Part shown: in pieces, positions 36,545 to 47,527 of the stretch | Layout: the number at the start of each line of letters is the position of its first letter | Position numbering within the stretch: position 1 is the stretch's first letter | Origin: Parundibacterium terreum | GTDB lineage: Bacteria; Pseudomonadota; Gammaproteobacteria; Burkholderiales; Burkholderiaceae_D | Direction of reading: 5' to 3' | Assembly: GCF_014636315.1 (NCBI RefSeq) | Contig: NZ_BMED01000002.1 | Span: 1,178,001 to 1,242,000, forward strand | Length of the DNA: 64,000 nt | Translations under genes and position numbers: made by a program | The notes under the pieces: model-generated | The model's input: only the letters and a program-made list of their open reading frames with translations | Databases searched by the model: none | Told to the model about the DNA's origin: nothing

Positions 36545-36982
36545 AGTAAGAACCATCATTGAGGACCACCGGTTGAGAGTACGGGAGCTGGTACTTGCCA
36601 GCACGGTAAGTAATATTACAGGGAATCGCAAAGTTTGGAGCATCCACCCCTTTCGCATCGGACTAATCCTACAGCGAAAAGCGAAATTTTCCTGTTTCAG
36701 AAGCGTTTTTCCAAACCTATCATGAAGTCCTTACCACGAGAAATGGCCGGGCCCTGATCATGAAGAACCTGATACACCAGAAGCTGGATAGTGAAGAAAC
36801 CGGATTTACCGAGCACTACGTACCCATCAAGAAACAACATCAGGAATACCGTGATGCCGAGGTTTCCATCCGCGCCAGCGACGATAAGGCAAGGACATCG
36901 CGCAAGCACACCAAGGCCGGCAAAGCCAGAGACTATGGCAGCACGGACTCTTACGCCAGATAAGCTATTTCTCTAGTGCAGA
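36545..36982. other. Gene-poor stretch upstream of the secreted protein
   Basis: 438 bases. A plus-strand frame at 36760-36963 could encode 67 very hydrophilic residues but has no ribosome binding site. An opposite-strand frame at 36697-36909 would encode a hydrophobic peptide. Neither is convincing. The promoter of the secreted-protein gene must lie here, but I could not place it. Confidence 0.5.
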
Positions 36983-37022
36983 TAAAAACAATCCGGCTGC
37001 TTCCCTTGGAAAGCAGCCGGAT
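36983..37022 (-). terminator. Rho-independent terminator of the aminotransferase gene
   Basis: Perfect 12-bp stem ATCCGGCTGCTT/AAGCAGCCGGAT (36991-37002, 37011-37022) with an 8-base loop. On the minus strand TTGTTTTT follows. It lies 45 bases past the aminotransferase stop. Confidence 0.93.
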
Positions 37023-37066
37023 CACGATGTCTCAAATAATGCTCCAGAAAATGATTTCTGAGCAGC

Positions 37067-38284
37067 CTATTTGATCAGCTTGTCTTCCTTGAACATGGCC
37101 TTGATGCCCCTTAGGGCCTGGCGTATGCGTGCCTCGTTTTCTATCAGTGCAAAGCGTACGTATTCGTCGCCATACTCGCCAAAGCCTATGCCGGGAGAAA
37201 CGCAAAGTTTGGCCTTTTCCAGCACCTGCTTGGCAAACTCCAGCGAACCCAGATGGCGGTAAGGCTCGGGAATGTGCGCCCAGATATACATCGATGCTTT
37301 CGGGTTATCCACCATCCAGCCCAGTTCATGCAGGCCCTTCACCAGCACATCGCGGCGACGCTGGTATTTGTCACGGATTTCATTGACGCAAGTCTGGTCG
37401 CCTTCCAGCGCAGCGATAGCCGCCACCTGCACCGGCGTGAAGCTGCCGTAGTCGTGATAGCTCTTGATACGCGCCAGCGCTGCGACCAGCTCCTTGTTGC
37501 CGACCATGAAGCCTATGCGCCAGCCTGCCATGTTGTAGCTCTTGGATAGCGTGAAAAATTCCACCGCCACATCGCGCGCGCCAGGCACCTGCATGATGGA
37601 CGGTGCTTTCCAGCCGTCATAGACGATGTCGGCATAGGCGAGGTCATGCACTACCAGGATATTGTTTTCCTTGGCCAGCTTGACGACACGCTCAAAAAAA
37701 TCCAGCTCCACGCATTGCGCGGTCGGATTGGATGGAAAGCCGAAGATCATCATCTTGGGCTTGGGATAGCTCTCGCGTATCGCACGCTCCAGCTCGGCGA
37801 AGAAATCCACGCCCGGACTCATGCGTATGGAGCGTATGTCGGCGCCGGCAATCACCGCGCCATAGATATGGATGGGATAGCTGGGATTGGGCACCAGCAC
37901 CGTATCGCCCTTGTCCAGCGTAGCCAGCATCAGATGCGCCAGCCCTTCCTTGGAACCTATGGTGACGATCGCTTCGGAATCAGGATCGAAATCCACGTCA
38001 TAGCGCGACTTGTACCAGTGCGCGATCGCGCGCCGCAGACGCGGTATGCCTTTGGAGGCGGAATAGCCGTGCGTATCGGGGCGCCTGGCGACTTCGACCA
38101 GCTTGTCAACGATGTGCGCAGGCGTAGCACCATCAGGATTGCCCATGGACATATCGATGATGTCTTCGCCGCGACGGCGCGCAGCCATCTTCAGTTCAGC
38201 GGTGATATTGAAAACGTAGGGAGGGAGGCGGTTGATACGCGCGAAGGTATAACCCCGGCCCGGCGGAGTAGAAGTAATTGTCAT
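37067..38284 (-). CDS. alaC: Alanine-type aminotransferase (AlaC-like)
   Basis: A 405-residue fold-type I PLP enzyme. The PLP lysine is in [14 protein letters not shown], and the substrate-carboxylate arginine near the C-terminus is in [16 protein letters not shown]. Close relatives convert pyruvate and glutamate to alanine and 2-oxoglutarate. The start [14 protein letters not shown] is family-like and the upstream extension is rejected. The annotation as AlaC is by overall resemblance. Confidence 0.88.
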   Translation of the reverse strand: MTITSTPPGRGYTFARINRLPPYVFNITAELKMAARRRGEDIIDMSMGNPDGATPAHIVDKLVEVARRPDTHGYSASKGIPRLRRAIAHWYKSRYDVDFDPDSEAIVTIGSKEGLAHLMLATLDKGDTVLVPNPSYPIHIYGAVIAGADIRSIRMSPGVDFFAELERAIRESYPKPKMMIFGFPSNPTAQCVELDFFERVVKLAKENNILVVHDLAYADIVYDGWKAPSIMQVPGARDVAVEFFTLSKSYNMAGWRIGFMVGNKELVAALARIKSYHDYGSFTPVQVAAIAALEGDQTCVNEIRDKYQRRRDVLVKGLHELGWMVDNPKASMYIWAHIPEPYRHLGSLEFAKQVLEKAKLCVSPGIGFGEYGDEYVRFALIENEARIRQALRGIKAMFKEDKLIK

Positions 38285-38386
38285 GATCAAATTGTACGTA
38301 AGCGCCCGGAACCGTCCGAGCGACGTTGAAGCTAATGCTTCGTCTTTGATTCTATAGCAGCATTTCCAGCCTGACAAATACTTCGT

Positions 38387-39034
38387 TCAGCTTTGTTGCA
38401 CTTGCTGCAAAGAGGCCAGCAAATTTGCTGTCTTGGTGTAGCCGGACGCCAGCATGTGCAAGGCACCCTCATGCACGACCAGCAGCGCAGGGAAACCGCG
38501 TATGCCCCAGCGCTGGGTTTGTTCAAACTCTTCGCGGGTTTCTGCCGCTGTCGCATGCGCTGTCATCGTCTCCATGAAGCTGTGTATGTCGTAACCGCCG
38601 CCATCGACCGCGTTCAATGAATTGACGCACACCTCGGACAATACATCGTCTTTCGTAACATCTTTTCCCTCAGCGTAAAACGCATGCTGGATTGCACGAA
38701 ATACGGCCAGCTTCGCGCGCGGTGATAATTCATCGGCCACAGTACGCGCAGCGACCACCGCGCGGCAGGCCGGCTCGGTGTCGTAAATGAAGCCAGGCTG
38801 CGACATGCCTGCATTTGAAAACGGCAGGCCGCTGGCTTCGGCGACATGCTGCCAGTGGCCCAGTATAGTCGCCTTCTTTTCCTCATCCATCACCTCGGTG
38901 TTATAGGCGCGCAGGCCGCCGGTGATGATGTCCATTGCGACATCCGGCACGGCAGCCAGGAATGCATCCAGTTCAGGGCCGAAGCCGTAGCACCAGGAGC
39001 ACATGGGATCAGCGATATAGAGTAGTTGTGTCAT
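38387..39034 (-). CDS. DsbA/FrnE-like thioredoxin-fold oxidoreductase
   Basis: 215 residues with the redox motif CSWC at 12-15 very near the N-terminus and the cis-proline region RGFPALLVV. There is no signal peptide, so it is cytoplasmic. That separates it from periplasmic DsbA and fits the FrnE/DsbA-like group. It could act on glutathione adducts or misoxidised proteins, but this is not established. Confidence 0.87.
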   Translation of the reverse strand: MTQLLYIADPMCSWCYGFGPELDAFLAAVPDVAMDIITGGLRAYNTEVMDEEKKATILGHWQHVAEASGLPFSNAGMSQPGFIYDTEPACRAVVAARTVADELSPRAKLAVFRAIQHAFYAEGKDVTKDDVLSEVCVNSLNAVDGGGYDIHSFMETMTAHATAAETREEFEQTQRWGIRGFPALLVVHEGALHMLASGYTKTANLLASLQQVQQS

Positions 39035-39096
39035 ATGCTTGTCTTCACATTTTCAGCAGGCCATTGTATAGAAACAAGAGCCTGGCTGCAGATTGC

Positions 39097-40257
39097 TCAT
39101 GCCGGGTACAAGGCGCCCAATATCCGCAAACCCCTGGCGCCTGTGACTTCCGGCAGATTGCCGGGCAGCCTCTGGGTGAACCTTTGGGCCAGCCAGGCAA
39201 AGGCCAGCGCCTCTACATGGTTTGGCGACACGCCCAGTTCATCGGTAGTCGTCACCCTTGCGTGGCAGCCGCGCTGCTGCAATTGCTGGCCCAGCATATC
39301 CAACAAGCAGGCATTGTAGGCACCGCCGCCGCACACGTACACGCTATCCGCGTCTGCCGCGTGCTGCGCGATGTCCGCTGCGATCGTGAGCGCAGTGAAG
39401 GCACACAGTGTGGCTTGCACATCGACTGCAGCGACTGCAGCAAAGGCTTGCAACTTGGCCGCCATCCAGTCCGGGCGGAACAGGTCGCGGCCGGTGCTCT
39501 TCGGTGGCGCCTGTCGCAGATAGTCCTCATCGCAAAGTGCCGCCAGCAGCGCCGCATGCACCTGACCCTGGCGGGCCCAGTCACCGTTTTCATCATAGGC
39601 CTTGCCGTGCTGCTGCGCTATCCATGCATCCATCAGCACATTGCCGGGGCCTGTATCGAAGCCGGTGGTCGTGCCGTCAGTACGCAGTATGCTGATGTTG
39701 CCTATGCCGCCGATATTGACTACGACGCGGCAGGCGCCGGCAGCGCCGAATACTGCGCGGTGAAAAGCGGGCACCAGGGGCGCGCCCTGGCCTCCTGCGG
39801 CGACATCGCGGCTGCGGATATCCGCCACCACATCAATGCCGCACAACTCGGCCAGCAGCGAGGGATTATTGGTCTGCCGGGTATAGCCAAGCTCTGGCCT
39901 GTGCCGGATAGTCTGCCCATGCACGCCGGCCGCACGTATCTGTGCTACCGGCGTAGCGGGGCTTTGCTCCAGCAGCGATGCGATACAGGCTGCATAACGC
40001 TGCGCCAACGCATTGGCCGCCAGGGCCTCCAGATGGATTTCATTCTCGCCGGGCTGCTGCAAGGCCATCAACTGTTGCCGCAACTCTGGCGAAAACGGCA
40101 GGTAGGCGCTGGCCAGCATCTGCATCCGGGTAGAGGCACCTGCATTGCCTGCATTGCCGCTATCGTCGGTGTCGGGCAAAGAAACGAGAACGCCGTCCAC
40201 GCCGTCCAGGCTGGTGCCCGACATCAGGCCAATATACACATGGGAAGAATTATTCAT
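39097..40257 (-). CDS. anmK: 1,6-anhydro-N-acetylmuramic acid kinase
   Basis: 386 residues. Converts anhydroMurNAc from peptidoglycan turnover into MurNAc-6-phosphate. The ATP-binding start [13 protein letters not shown] and the later NIGGIGNIS and DTGPGN segments are diagnostic. The start at [10 protein letters not shown] was preferred over one 36 bases earlier. It lies downstream of an M23 cell-wall peptidase gene, so both concern peptidoglycan, but a terminator separates them. Confidence 0.95.
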   Translation of the reverse strand: MNNSSHVYIGLMSGTSLDGVDGVLVSLPDTDDSGNAGNAGASTRMQMLASAYLPFSPELRQQLMALQQPGENEIHLEALAANALAQRYAACIASLLEQSPATPVAQIRAAGVHGQTIRHRPELGYTRQTNNPSLLAELCGIDVVADIRSRDVAAGGQGAPLVPAFHRAVFGAAGACRVVVNIGGIGNISILRTDGTTTGFDTGPGNVLMDAWIAQQHGKAYDENGDWARQGQVHAALLAALCDEDYLRQAPPKSTGRDLFRPDWMAAKLQAFAAVAAVDVQATLCAFTALTIAADIAQHAADADSVYVCGGGAYNACLLDMLGQQLQQRGCHARVTTTDELGVSPNHVEALAFAWLAQRFTQRLPGNLPEVTGARGLRILGALYPA

Positions 40258-40303
40258 AAGGAGAAGTAACGCCAGCAAATAAAGGACAGGCAAAAATGGA
40301 GAT

Positions 40304-40336
40304 AAAAAAATGGCCGAACATCAGTCCGGCCATTTT
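40304..40336 (-). terminator. Rho-independent terminator of the M23 peptidase gene
   Basis: 10-bp stem AAAATGGCCG/CGGCCATTTT (40307-40316, 40327-40336) with a 10-base loop. On the minus strand a T-run follows. It lies 47 bases before the anmK start. Confidence 0.9.
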
Positions 40337-40366
40337 AGCGTGTTTCAGTTTGATCTTGAGCTGGTC

Positions 40367-41743
40367 CTATCGGGACGCCACTCTCATGCTGGAGTTTTGC
40401 ACTGGATCAGGACGCAGCAGCGCAAAACGGTGCGACATGTCTGAAGCCACATTCTTGAAGTGCGCCATTTCATTGGCTGCCAACGGCGCTGCATTCGGAA
40501 TGTTTACCGTCAAAGGATCACGCGGCTCGTTATTGATGCGGAACTCGTAGTGCAAATGCGGACCGGTTGCCCAGCCTGTGGAACCTACGTAACCAATCAC
40601 GTCGCCTTGGCTGACCTTGCTGCCCTTGTGGATACCGGCGGCGAAGCGGCTCATGTGCGCATAGGCGGTGCTGTAATTATTCCAGTGCTTCAGTACGACC
40701 ACGTTACCGTAGCCGTTCTGCGTGCCGGAGAAATCCACCACGCCGTCACCGGCTGCACGGATAGGCGTACCTGTCACAGCAGCGAAGTCCACACCCTTGT
40801 GCGCCTTCCACTGTCCGGAGATAGGGTGCACACGCATGGAGAAACCGGAAGAGATACGGGTAAATTCTATCGGCGACTTCAGGAAAGCCTTTTTCAGGGA
40901 TTTGCCGTCGAAGGTGTAATAGCCGCCATGATCATTCGCTGATTCGTCAAACCAGACGGACTGATACAGTTTGCCGGCATTATTGAATTCACCAGCCAGC
41001 ACGCGGCCGGTTTTTACCAATTCGCCATCTTGGTAAAAAGTTTCATAAACGACATTAAAATGATCGCCCTTGCGCAGGTCGGAAGCAAAATCGATATTGG
41101 TGGAAAACATATCGACGATCTGCGAAGAAATATTGTCCGGGATGTTCGCATCATCGGTCGCCGCAAACAGTGACGAAGAGATCGTACCGGAAGCCATCTC
41201 GACGCGTCTTTCCAATTTTGCGGCAGAATCGGTCGCAGTAAACTTGCCGTCTTTATCACGGCTGATCAGGATGTTACGGGCTGGCTTGTCGTTGTTCGCC
41301 ATCAAGGTCGCTTGCAGCCATTCCAGTTCGCCTTCGTCGTTGGTCTGGGCGCGCACGGATTTACCGGCCTTGACCTGCATCACATTACGGGCGATGGGGT
41401 CAGACTTGATGAAATTGGTAGCATCATTGTCATCTACGCCAAGGCGTATCAACAAGGCACCGAGGCTGTCGCCGCGCAAAACCTTTTCCTGGCTGACGAA
41501 ATGCTGTTCGGCGTTTTCCAGGGCTTCTACCTGGTCATCCAGCTTGGGCAAATCCAGTTGCTGGGTAATTTTTTTGACAGGCAGGTCGGAAGCATCGGGC
41601 GCCATTGGGGCGACAGCGACTGCACCAAATGCACAAATTGCAAGAAATAACGCGGAGAGCGATACAAGGCGCGAGGTGCGCGTAGTTCCGAACAACAGCC
41701 TGCTGCCAGAAGCTAAATGAATGAATTTATCTGATGGACGCAT
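40367..41743 (-). CDS. M23 family peptidoglycan metallopeptidase (MepM-like)
   Basis: 458 residues. One N-terminal membrane anchor (about 25-47) is followed by a LysM-like/OapA region (about 90-200) and a C-terminal LytM domain. Zinc ligands are visible in HKGVDFAA (H and D) and HLHYEF. It should cleave peptide cross-links of the cell wall so that new strands can be inserted. It is divergent from tyrS. Confidence 0.92.
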   Translation of the reverse strand: MRPSDKFIHLASGSRLLFGTTRTSRLVSLSALFLAICAFGAVAVAPMAPDASDLPVKKITQQLDLPKLDDQVEALENAEQHFVSQEKVLRGDSLGALLIRLGVDDNDATNFIKSDPIARNVMQVKAGKSVRAQTNDEGELEWLQATLMANNDKPARNILISRDKDGKFTATDSAAKLERRVEMASGTISSSLFAATDDANIPDNISSQIVDMFSTNIDFASDLRKGDHFNVVYETFYQDGELVKTGRVLAGEFNNAGKLYQSVWFDESANDHGGYYTFDGKSLKKAFLKSPIEFTRISSGFSMRVHPISGQWKAHKGVDFAAVTGTPIRAAGDGVVDFSGTQNGYGNVVVLKHWNNYSTAYAHMSRFAAGIHKGSKVSQGDVIGYVGSTGWATGPHLHYEFRINNEPRDPLTVNIPNAAPLAANEMAHFKNVASDMSHRFALLRPDPVQNSSMRVASR

Positions 41744-41914
41744 GCAATAAGTTAAAATTGACTGTTTTTATCGATTTATTTGATCGGCCCGGACAGGTCC
41801 GGCTGCTCAAATAAGCGGCAAGTTTATTACAAACTCGGGCTAACGCAAAGCGCTGATTATGGATTCCTGGAAAGGATTCGACCAGCGGTGTTACAAAATA
41901 AGTTTTAGATCATT

Positions 41915-43210
41915 ATGACCACTGAAAAGACCACTCCCCAGACCGTGTCACCGACCATTCCAAAAACGCTAGACAACAAGCCATCACTCCCGCCGTCACT
42001 CCCTTTATCCGACGCAGTGCAGCATGCACTGGCAGTTACAAAACGGGGCGTGGATGAACTGCTGATCGAATCAGAATTCGCGCAAAAACTGGCTCGTAGT
42101 GAACAATCCGGCAAGCCCCTGCGCATCAAGCTGGGCCTGGACCCGACTGCACCGGATTTGCACCTGGGGCACACCGTAGTCCTGAACAAGATGCGCCAGT
42201 TGCAAGATCTGGGCCATACCGTGATCTTCCTGATCGGCGATTTCACATCGATGATAGGCGACCCATCCGGCCGCAATGTGACCCGTCCGCCGCTGACGCG
42301 CGAGCAGATAGAAGCCAATGCGATGACTTACTTCAAGCAGGCCAGCCTGGTGCTGGATGCGGCGAAGACCGAGATACGCTGCAACTCAGAATGGTCGGAC
42401 CCGCTGGGTGCGCGCGGCATGATACAACTGGCATCCAAATATACGGTCGCCAGGATGATGGAGCGTGATGATTTCACCAAACGCTTCAAGGCCGGCACCC
42501 CCATTTCGGTGCATGAATTTCTGTACCCGCTGATGCAGGGTTACGATTCGGTGGCCCTGCAATCCGATCTGGAACTGGGCGGCACAGATCAAAAGTTCAA
42601 CCTGCTGGTGGGCCGCGAATTGCAAAAGGATTACGGCCAGGAACCCCAGTGCATCTTGACGATGCCGCTGCTGGAAGGCCTGGACGGCGTGGACAAGATG
42701 TCCAAGTCCAAGAACAATTACATCGGCATTACCGAGCCGGGCAATATCATGTTCGCCAAGATCATGAGCATTTCCGACACGATGATGTGGCGTTACTACG
42801 AGCTGTTGTCCTTCTGCTCACTGGAGCAGATTGCGCAGTACAAGAAAGCGGTTGCCGAGGGCCAGAACCCGCGCGATATCAAAGTGGCGCTGGCGCAGGA
42901 AATCGTTACCCGCTTCCACAGCAAGCAAGCCGCAGACGATGCATTGACAGACTTCGTAAACCGTTCCAAAGGCGGCATCCCGGACGATGTGCCGGAACTG
43001 AACCTGAGCGGTGCGCCCATAGGCGTAGCGCAATTGCTGAAGCAGGCCAATCTGTGCGCATCCACATCGGAAGCCATGCGCATGGTGGAACAGGGCGGCG
43101 TGCGTATCGATAGCGCCGTGGTCAGCGACAAAAACCTGCAAGTGCAAGCCGGCACATTTGTGGTGCAGGTCGGCAAGCGTAAATTTGCCAAAATCACGCT
43201 GACTGCATGA
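41915..43210 (+). CDS. tyrS: Tyrosyl-tRNA synthetase
   Basis: A 431-residue class I synthetase with the HIGH-type motif HLGH and the KMSKS signature ([11 protein letters not shown]). The C-terminal S4 RNA-binding domain covers about 365-430. It has a low-complexity N-terminal extension (Pro/Thr/Ser-rich, about 1-30). Its stop overlaps the dtd start, so aminoacylation and D-Tyr editing are coupled in one operon. Confidence 0.97.
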   Translation: MTTEKTTPQTVSPTIPKTLDNKPSLPPSLPLSDAVQHALAVTKRGVDELLIESEFAQKLARSEQSGKPLRIKLGLDPTAPDLHLGHTVVLNKMRQLQDLGHTVIFLIGDFTSMIGDPSGRNVTRPPLTREQIEANAMTYFKQASLVLDAAKTEIRCNSEWSDPLGARGMIQLASKYTVARMMERDDFTKRFKAGTPISVHEFLYPLMQGYDSVALQSDLELGGTDQKFNLLVGRELQKDYGQEPQCILTMPLLEGLDGVDKMSKSKNNYIGITEPGNIMFAKIMSISDTMMWRYYELLSFCSLEQIAQYKKAVAEGQNPRDIKVALAQEIVTRFHSKQAADDALTDFVNRSKGGIPDDVPELNLSGAPIGVAQLLKQANLCASTSEAMRMVEQGGVRIDSAVVSDKNLQVQAGTFVVQVGKRKFAKITLTA

Positions 43211-43680
43211 TCGCCCTGATACAAAGGGTGAGCCAGGCCAGCGTGGTCGTGGATGGCGCGACCATAGGCGCCATCGGCCCCGGCCTGATGGCGCTGGTCT
43301 GCACAGAGCGCGGCGACACCGAAAAACAGGCGGATGCACTGCTGAACAAAATGCTGGGCTACCGGGTATTTACCGATGAGGCCGGCAAGATGAACCGCAG
43401 CGTTACCGACATCGCCGGCGGCTTGCTGCTGGTGCCGCAATTCACGCTGGCTGCCGATACCAATTCCGGCACCCGCCCTTCTTTCACGCCGGCAGCACCG
43501 CCTGACATAGGCAAACAGTTGTTCGACTATTTTGTCGCGCAGGCACGCAGCAAGCATGCACAATCTGCTGAAGTGCAGACTGGCCAGTTTGGCGCGGACA
43601 TGAAGGTGTCGCTGACCAATGACGGCCCCGTCACTTTCTGGCTACAGATCAAGCCGGACACGAAACCGGATATTAAATAA
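43207..43680 (+). CDS. dtd: D-aminoacyl-tRNA deacylase
   Basis: A 157-residue dimeric enzyme that hydrolyses D-tyrosyl-tRNA and other D-aminoacyl-tRNAs. Family motifs are SQFT-like PQFTLAAD and the cross-subunit GPVTFWL near the C-terminus. Overlaps tyrS by four bases and is followed 6 bases later by a phosphatase gene. Confidence 0.96.
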   Translation: MIALIQRVSQASVVVDGATIGAIGPGLMALVCTERGDTEKQADALLNKMLGYRVFTDEAGKMNRSVTDIAGGLLLVPQFTLAADTNSGTRPSFTPAAPPDIGKQLFDYFVAQARSKHAQSAEVQTGQFGADMKVSLTNDGPVTFWLQIKPDTKPDIK

Positions 43681-43686
43681 AACACC

Positions 43687-44346
43687 ATGACAGAAATCCT
43701 GCTAATACGCCACGGCGAGACTGCGTGGAATGCAGTGCGCCGCCTGCAAGGCCATCTGGATATTCCACTGAATGCCGAAGGCACGCGCCAGGCCAAGGCA
43801 CTGGCCTGGGCTTTGCAAAACGAGAAATTGGACGCCATCATTTCCAGCGACCTGCAGCGCGCGATGCAGACTGCCGGTGAAATCGCCCGCCTGCAAGGCC
43901 TGAGCACCAGGCTGGACCCGGCACTGCGCGAGCGCTGCTTCGGCGGCTTTGAGGGTGAGCTATACAGTGAAATCCCGCACAAGTTTCCAGAAGCTTATGC
44001 GATCTGGCAATCGCGCGATCCGGATGCACTGTTTCCGCCGGGTGAACGGGTAGGCGAAAGCATACGCCAGTTCCAGACCCGCGTGATCGACGCGATCCTG
44101 CATCACGCCAGGCAGCATCAGGGCAAGAAAATAGCGCTGGTCGCGCACGGTGGCGTGCTGGAATGTGCTTATCGCGCAGCCAAGTCGCTGCCGCTGAATG
44201 CGCCGCGCGATGTGACCATCTACAATGCCAGCATCAACCGTTTTTCCTTTGACGGCGAAGCGCTGCAACTGCTGCAATGGGGTGATATCGCGCATCTGGA
44301 TGCGGATGCGATGGATGAAATCAACCAGAGCCAGACCAAGCAGTAA
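43687..44346 (+). CDS. Histidine phosphatase family protein
   Basis: 219 residues. The catalytic histidine is in LIRHGETAWN (position about 9), the second in ALVAHGGVLE. The motif and length fit the phosphoglycerate mutase/GpmB-like phosphatases. Substrate unknown. Third gene of the tyrS-dtd operon. Confidence 0.9.
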   Translation: MTEILLIRHGETAWNAVRRLQGHLDIPLNAEGTRQAKALAWALQNEKLDAIISSDLQRAMQTAGEIARLQGLSTRLDPALRERCFGGFEGELYSEIPHKFPEAYAIWQSRDPDALFPPGERVGESIRQFQTRVIDAILHHARQHQGKKIALVAHGGVLECAYRAAKSLPLNAPRDVTIYNASINRFSFDGEALQLLQWGDIAHLDADAMDEINQSQTKQ

Positions 44347-44407
44347 TTGCGTGTGCTGGCTCTGATTGTTGGCGGCGTCAGTGCGGCCTGATTATCGGCT
44401 AATTTAT

Positions 44408-45736
44408 CTAGTGTAGTTTGATGCGTGGGTTTCTCACCCGCGCAATCAGCTCTGCCCATGTGGTCAGCCAGGTATGGAACATGCCGTTGACCGCAATCTG
44501 GTGGTTCTTGTGCAGCCACCAGTACATCCACTTTGCGACCATGCCTTCGATGAACAGCGAGCCGCTGGTCAGCGAACCCATCAGGCTGCCCACCGTACTA
44601 TAGTCGCCCAGCGATACCAGCGAGCCGTAATCGCGATAGGTGAATTCCAGCAAAGGCTTGCCTTGCAACATGCCCACCAGCGAGTCTGCCAGCGTGCTGG
44701 CTTGCTGATGCGCGGATTGCGCGCGCGGCGGCACGATAGGCTGCCTTTCTCCCTGCGGACAAGCGGCACAATCTCCCATCGCAAAGATGGACGTGTCGCG
44801 CGTGGTTTGCATCGTCCTGTGCACGACCAGCTGGTTGATGCGATTGCTTTCCAGCCCAGCAATGTCCTTGATAAAGTCCGGCGCCTTGATGCCTGCTGCC
44901 CACACGACGATGCCGCTGGGAATAAACTTACCACTGGCCATCTGCACGCCCTCTTTGGATACCTCGACGACCTTTTCATTAGTGTGCACCTCCACCGCGA
45001 TACTGCGCAATTCGCGCGCAACGGTATCGGACAGGCGCTCAGGCAAGGCTTGCAGCAGGCGCGGCGCCGCATCAACGATGACAATCTTCAAATCTTTTTC
45101 GGGATGGAAATTGATCAGCCCGTAACTGGACAAGATCTTGGTCGTCATATGCAATTCTGCCGACAACTCCACGCCGGTGGCGCCGCCGCCGATGATGGTG
45201 ACGGTAAAGCGTCCTTCGCCGTGCGAGCGTGCCTCTGCTTGTGCCTTCAGGCAAAAATTGATCAGGCGCTGATGGAAACGCTCTGCCGCCACCGGCGTAT
45301 CCAGCATGATGCTGTTTTCACTCGCGCCGGGCGTACCGAAATCATTGGTCTGGCTGCCCAGCGCCATCACCAGCGTGTCGTACTCCACTGTTTGCCGCGG
45401 CAATAATTCACTGCCATCGAAATCATAGGCAGGCGCCAGATAGATTTCTTTCTTGTCGCGATCCAGGCCGTCCATGCGGCCGAGGCGAAAATTGAAATGG
45501 TTGGCCCGTGCCATTGCAAAATACTCGCGCTCATCGGCATGACTATCCAGCGTACCGGCAGCCACCTGATGCAGCAGCGGCTTCCATAAATGCGTGCGGC
45601 TCGCATCGACCAGCGTGATGACCGCCTTGCGGCGCTTGCCCAGTTTTTTCCCAAGCTTGACTGCCAGCTCCAAACCGCCGGCACCGCCGCCGACTATCGT
45701 AATCCTGTGTAATCCCTCTCCATTTGCCGAGTCCAC
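44408..45736 (-). CDS. ndh: Type II NADH dehydrogenase
   Basis: 442 residues. FAD-binding GGGAGGLELAVKLG near the N-terminus and NAD-binding IGGGATGVELSAEL around 170 are followed by a second FAD motif, FAMGDCAA. A hydrophobic/amphipathic C-terminal part with KWMYWWLHKNHQ anchors the enzyme at the membrane. It passes electrons from NADH to quinone without pumping protons. Confidence 0.93.
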   Translation of the reverse strand: MDSANGEGLHRITIVGGGAGGLELAVKLGKKLGKRRKAVITLVDASRTHLWKPLLHQVAAGTLDSHADEREYFAMARANHFNFRLGRMDGLDRDKKEIYLAPAYDFDGSELLPRQTVEYDTLVMALGSQTNDFGTPGASENSIMLDTPVAAERFHQRLINFCLKAQAEARSHGEGRFTVTIIGGGATGVELSAELHMTTKILSSYGLINFHPEKDLKIVIVDAAPRLLQALPERLSDTVARELRSIAVEVHTNEKVVEVSKEGVQMASGKFIPSGIVVWAAGIKAPDFIKDIAGLESNRINQLVVHRTMQTTRDTSIFAMGDCAACPQGERQPIVPPRAQSAHQQASTLADSLVGMLQGKPLLEFTYRDYGSLVSLGDYSTVGSLMGSLTSGSLFIEGMVAKWMYWWLHKNHQIAVNGMFHTWLTTWAELIARVRNPRIKLH

Positions 45737-45994
45737 TTGTTACTCCCGATAATAAAAATTCTTTCCTGCTAGTGCGCAGCCCTTTATGTATTCTTCTAAT
45801 TAATTCGGGGGGGCTATTGAATCTGTCATCTTGCTAACAGATTACCATTGAATCCAGTAAATTTATCAGGCTATTACCATACTACCTATCATAGGCAATC
45901 AATTTTTGTATTGAAAAGCGCCCTCAATTTGCTTATTAATTAGGCAGTTTTTCAGGTAGAATAGCGCTTCCCTGAATTTTCTCCCCCGCTCATC

Positions 45995-47005
45995 GTGCAA
46001 ATCGGCCCTCATGTGCTGCGTAATAACATTTTTGTCGCCCCTATGGCAGGGGTGACGGACCGGCCATTCCGCCAATTGTGCAAGGAATTGGGCGCCGGCT
46101 ATGCAGTGTCTGAAATGGCAGCATCCAATCGCAAGCTGTGGGATACCGAAAAATCCGCGCGGCGTACCAATCATGAAGGCGAGATGGAGCCCAAATCGGT
46201 GCAGATCGCCGGTGCCGATCCAGAGATGCTGGCCGAGTGCGCCAAGCATAATGTGGACAGGGGCGCGCAGATCATCGATATCAATATGGGCTGTCCAGTA
46301 AAGAAGGTATGCAATGCCTGGTGTGGCTCTGCCTTGCTGCAACATGAGTCGCTGGTAGGGCAAATACTGGATGCGGTTGTGGCCGCAGTAGACGTGCCGG
46401 TTACGCTGAAATTTCGCACCGGCTGGGACAGGGCCAACAAGAATGCGCTGAACATCGCCAGAATGGCGGAGTCCGCCGGCATCGCGATGCTGACCCTGCA
46501 TGGCCGCACCCGTGCAGACGGCTACAAAGGCGACGCAGAATATGAAACCATTGCTGCCGTCAAGGCAGCAGTGTCCATCCCAGTAGTCGCCAATGGCGAC
46601 ATCACGACGCCGGAAAAAGCACGCCACGTGCTGCAGGTCACCGGCGCAGATGCAATCATGATAGGCCGCGCAGCCCAGGGCCGCCCCTGGATCTTCCGCG
46701 AGATCGATCACTTCCTGCGAACGGGAAGCTACCTGCCACCGCCGCTGATCTCCGAGGTCAGCCGCCTGATGGACGAGCATTTGCGAGCGCATTATGCGTT
46801 CTACGGCGAGTTCCTCGGAGTACGAACGGCGCGCAAGCACATAGGCTGGTATGTGCAGGATCTGGTAGGAGGCGAAGCATTCAGGCAAGAAATGAATTTG
46901 CTGACTTCATGCGAAGAGCAACTGGATGCGGTAAAAATGTTTTTTGATTCGCAAGTCGGTGAGCGGTTACAATACCGCCCCGCTGAAGAAAAAATGGCAG
47001 CCTAG
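45995..47005 (+). CDS. dusB: tRNA-dihydrouridine synthase B
   Basis: A 336-residue FMN enzyme. The opening VAPMAGVTDRPFRQLC, the catalytic cysteine in MGCPVKKVCNAWCGSAL and the GRAAQGRPWIF phosphate loop fit DusB. It starts at GTG. No ATG nearby gives a complete N-terminus. The gene precedes fis by 108 bases, the classic dusB-fis arrangement. A TAGAAT -10-like element with a GC-rich following stretch lies about 32 bases upstream. Confidence 0.94.
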   Translation: MQIGPHVLRNNIFVAPMAGVTDRPFRQLCKELGAGYAVSEMAASNRKLWDTEKSARRTNHEGEMEPKSVQIAGADPEMLAECAKHNVDRGAQIIDINMGCPVKKVCNAWCGSALLQHESLVGQILDAVVAAVDVPVTLKFRTGWDRANKNALNIARMAESAGIAMLTLHGRTRADGYKGDAEYETIAAVKAAVSIPVVANGDITTPEKARHVLQVTGADAIMIGRAAQGRPWIFREIDHFLRTGSYLPPPLISEVSRLMDEHLRAHYAFYGEFLGVRTARKHIGWYVQDLVGGEAFRQEMNLLTSCEEQLDAVKMFFDSQVGERLQYRPAEEKMAA

Positions 47006-47113
47006 CTGAACATTTCATTTTCGCCAGAAACCAACAATAAATGACAGATGGATGCAGCACCTGCGGTGCAAATTTGGCATCCATGAGCACGAATCAAACA
47101 ATAGAAAAAAAGC

Positions 47114-47347
47114 ATGAGCAAAGATAGTATCCAAGAAGCGGTCCATAAAAACCTGGAAAAATATTTCAAGGACCTCGGCGAGCAGCAAGCCTCCAACATC
47201 TACGACATGGTCGTGCTGGCAGTAGAAAAGCCGATGCTGGAAATGGTGATGGCACGCGCCGAGAGCAATCAGTCGCAGGCAGCGGACATGCTGGGCATCA
47301 ACCGCAACACCTTGCGTAAAAAATTGCAGCAGCACGGCTTACTGTAA
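47114..47347 (+). CDS. fis: Nucleoid protein Fis
   Basis: A 77-residue DNA-bending regulator of rRNA and growth-phase genes. The C-terminal helix-turn-helix reads QSQAADMLGINRNTLRKKLQ. It is shorter at the N-terminus than the enteric protein, as usual in betaproteobacteria. Downstream of dusB and upstream of purH. Confidence 0.95.
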   Translation: MSKDSIQEAVHKNLEKYFKDLGEQQASNIYDMVVLAVEKPMLEMVMARAESNQSQAADMLGINRNTLRKKLQQHGLL

Positions 47348-47527
47348 TCCCTTAGGCCGTGACAGGTGTCCCGATAGCGGGAGCTTAAGAGTACCCGAAC
47401 AGGCAATAGATAAATAGATAAGGACCAGGCGAGGCGCGCAGCTTGCAATGCAATCAAGCCATGCTCCCCCAAGTTCCATTTATCCTACCGAACGCACAGA
47501 ATCCCTCACTCTCGTTATTCATTCACC

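Noticed and set aside
36760..36963. Plus-strand 67-codon hydrophilic frame.
   Set aside because: No ribosome binding site and unlike any family I know; kept only as a note in the region entry.
41789..41802. Palindrome CCGGAC/GTCCGG between the M23 peptidase gene and tyrS.
   Set aside because: Only 6-bp arms with a 2-base centre and no placement relative to a clear promoter.
45899..46888. A 329-codon minus-strand frame opposite dusB.
   Set aside because: dusB has the full catalytic signature on the plus strand; this frame is its shadow.
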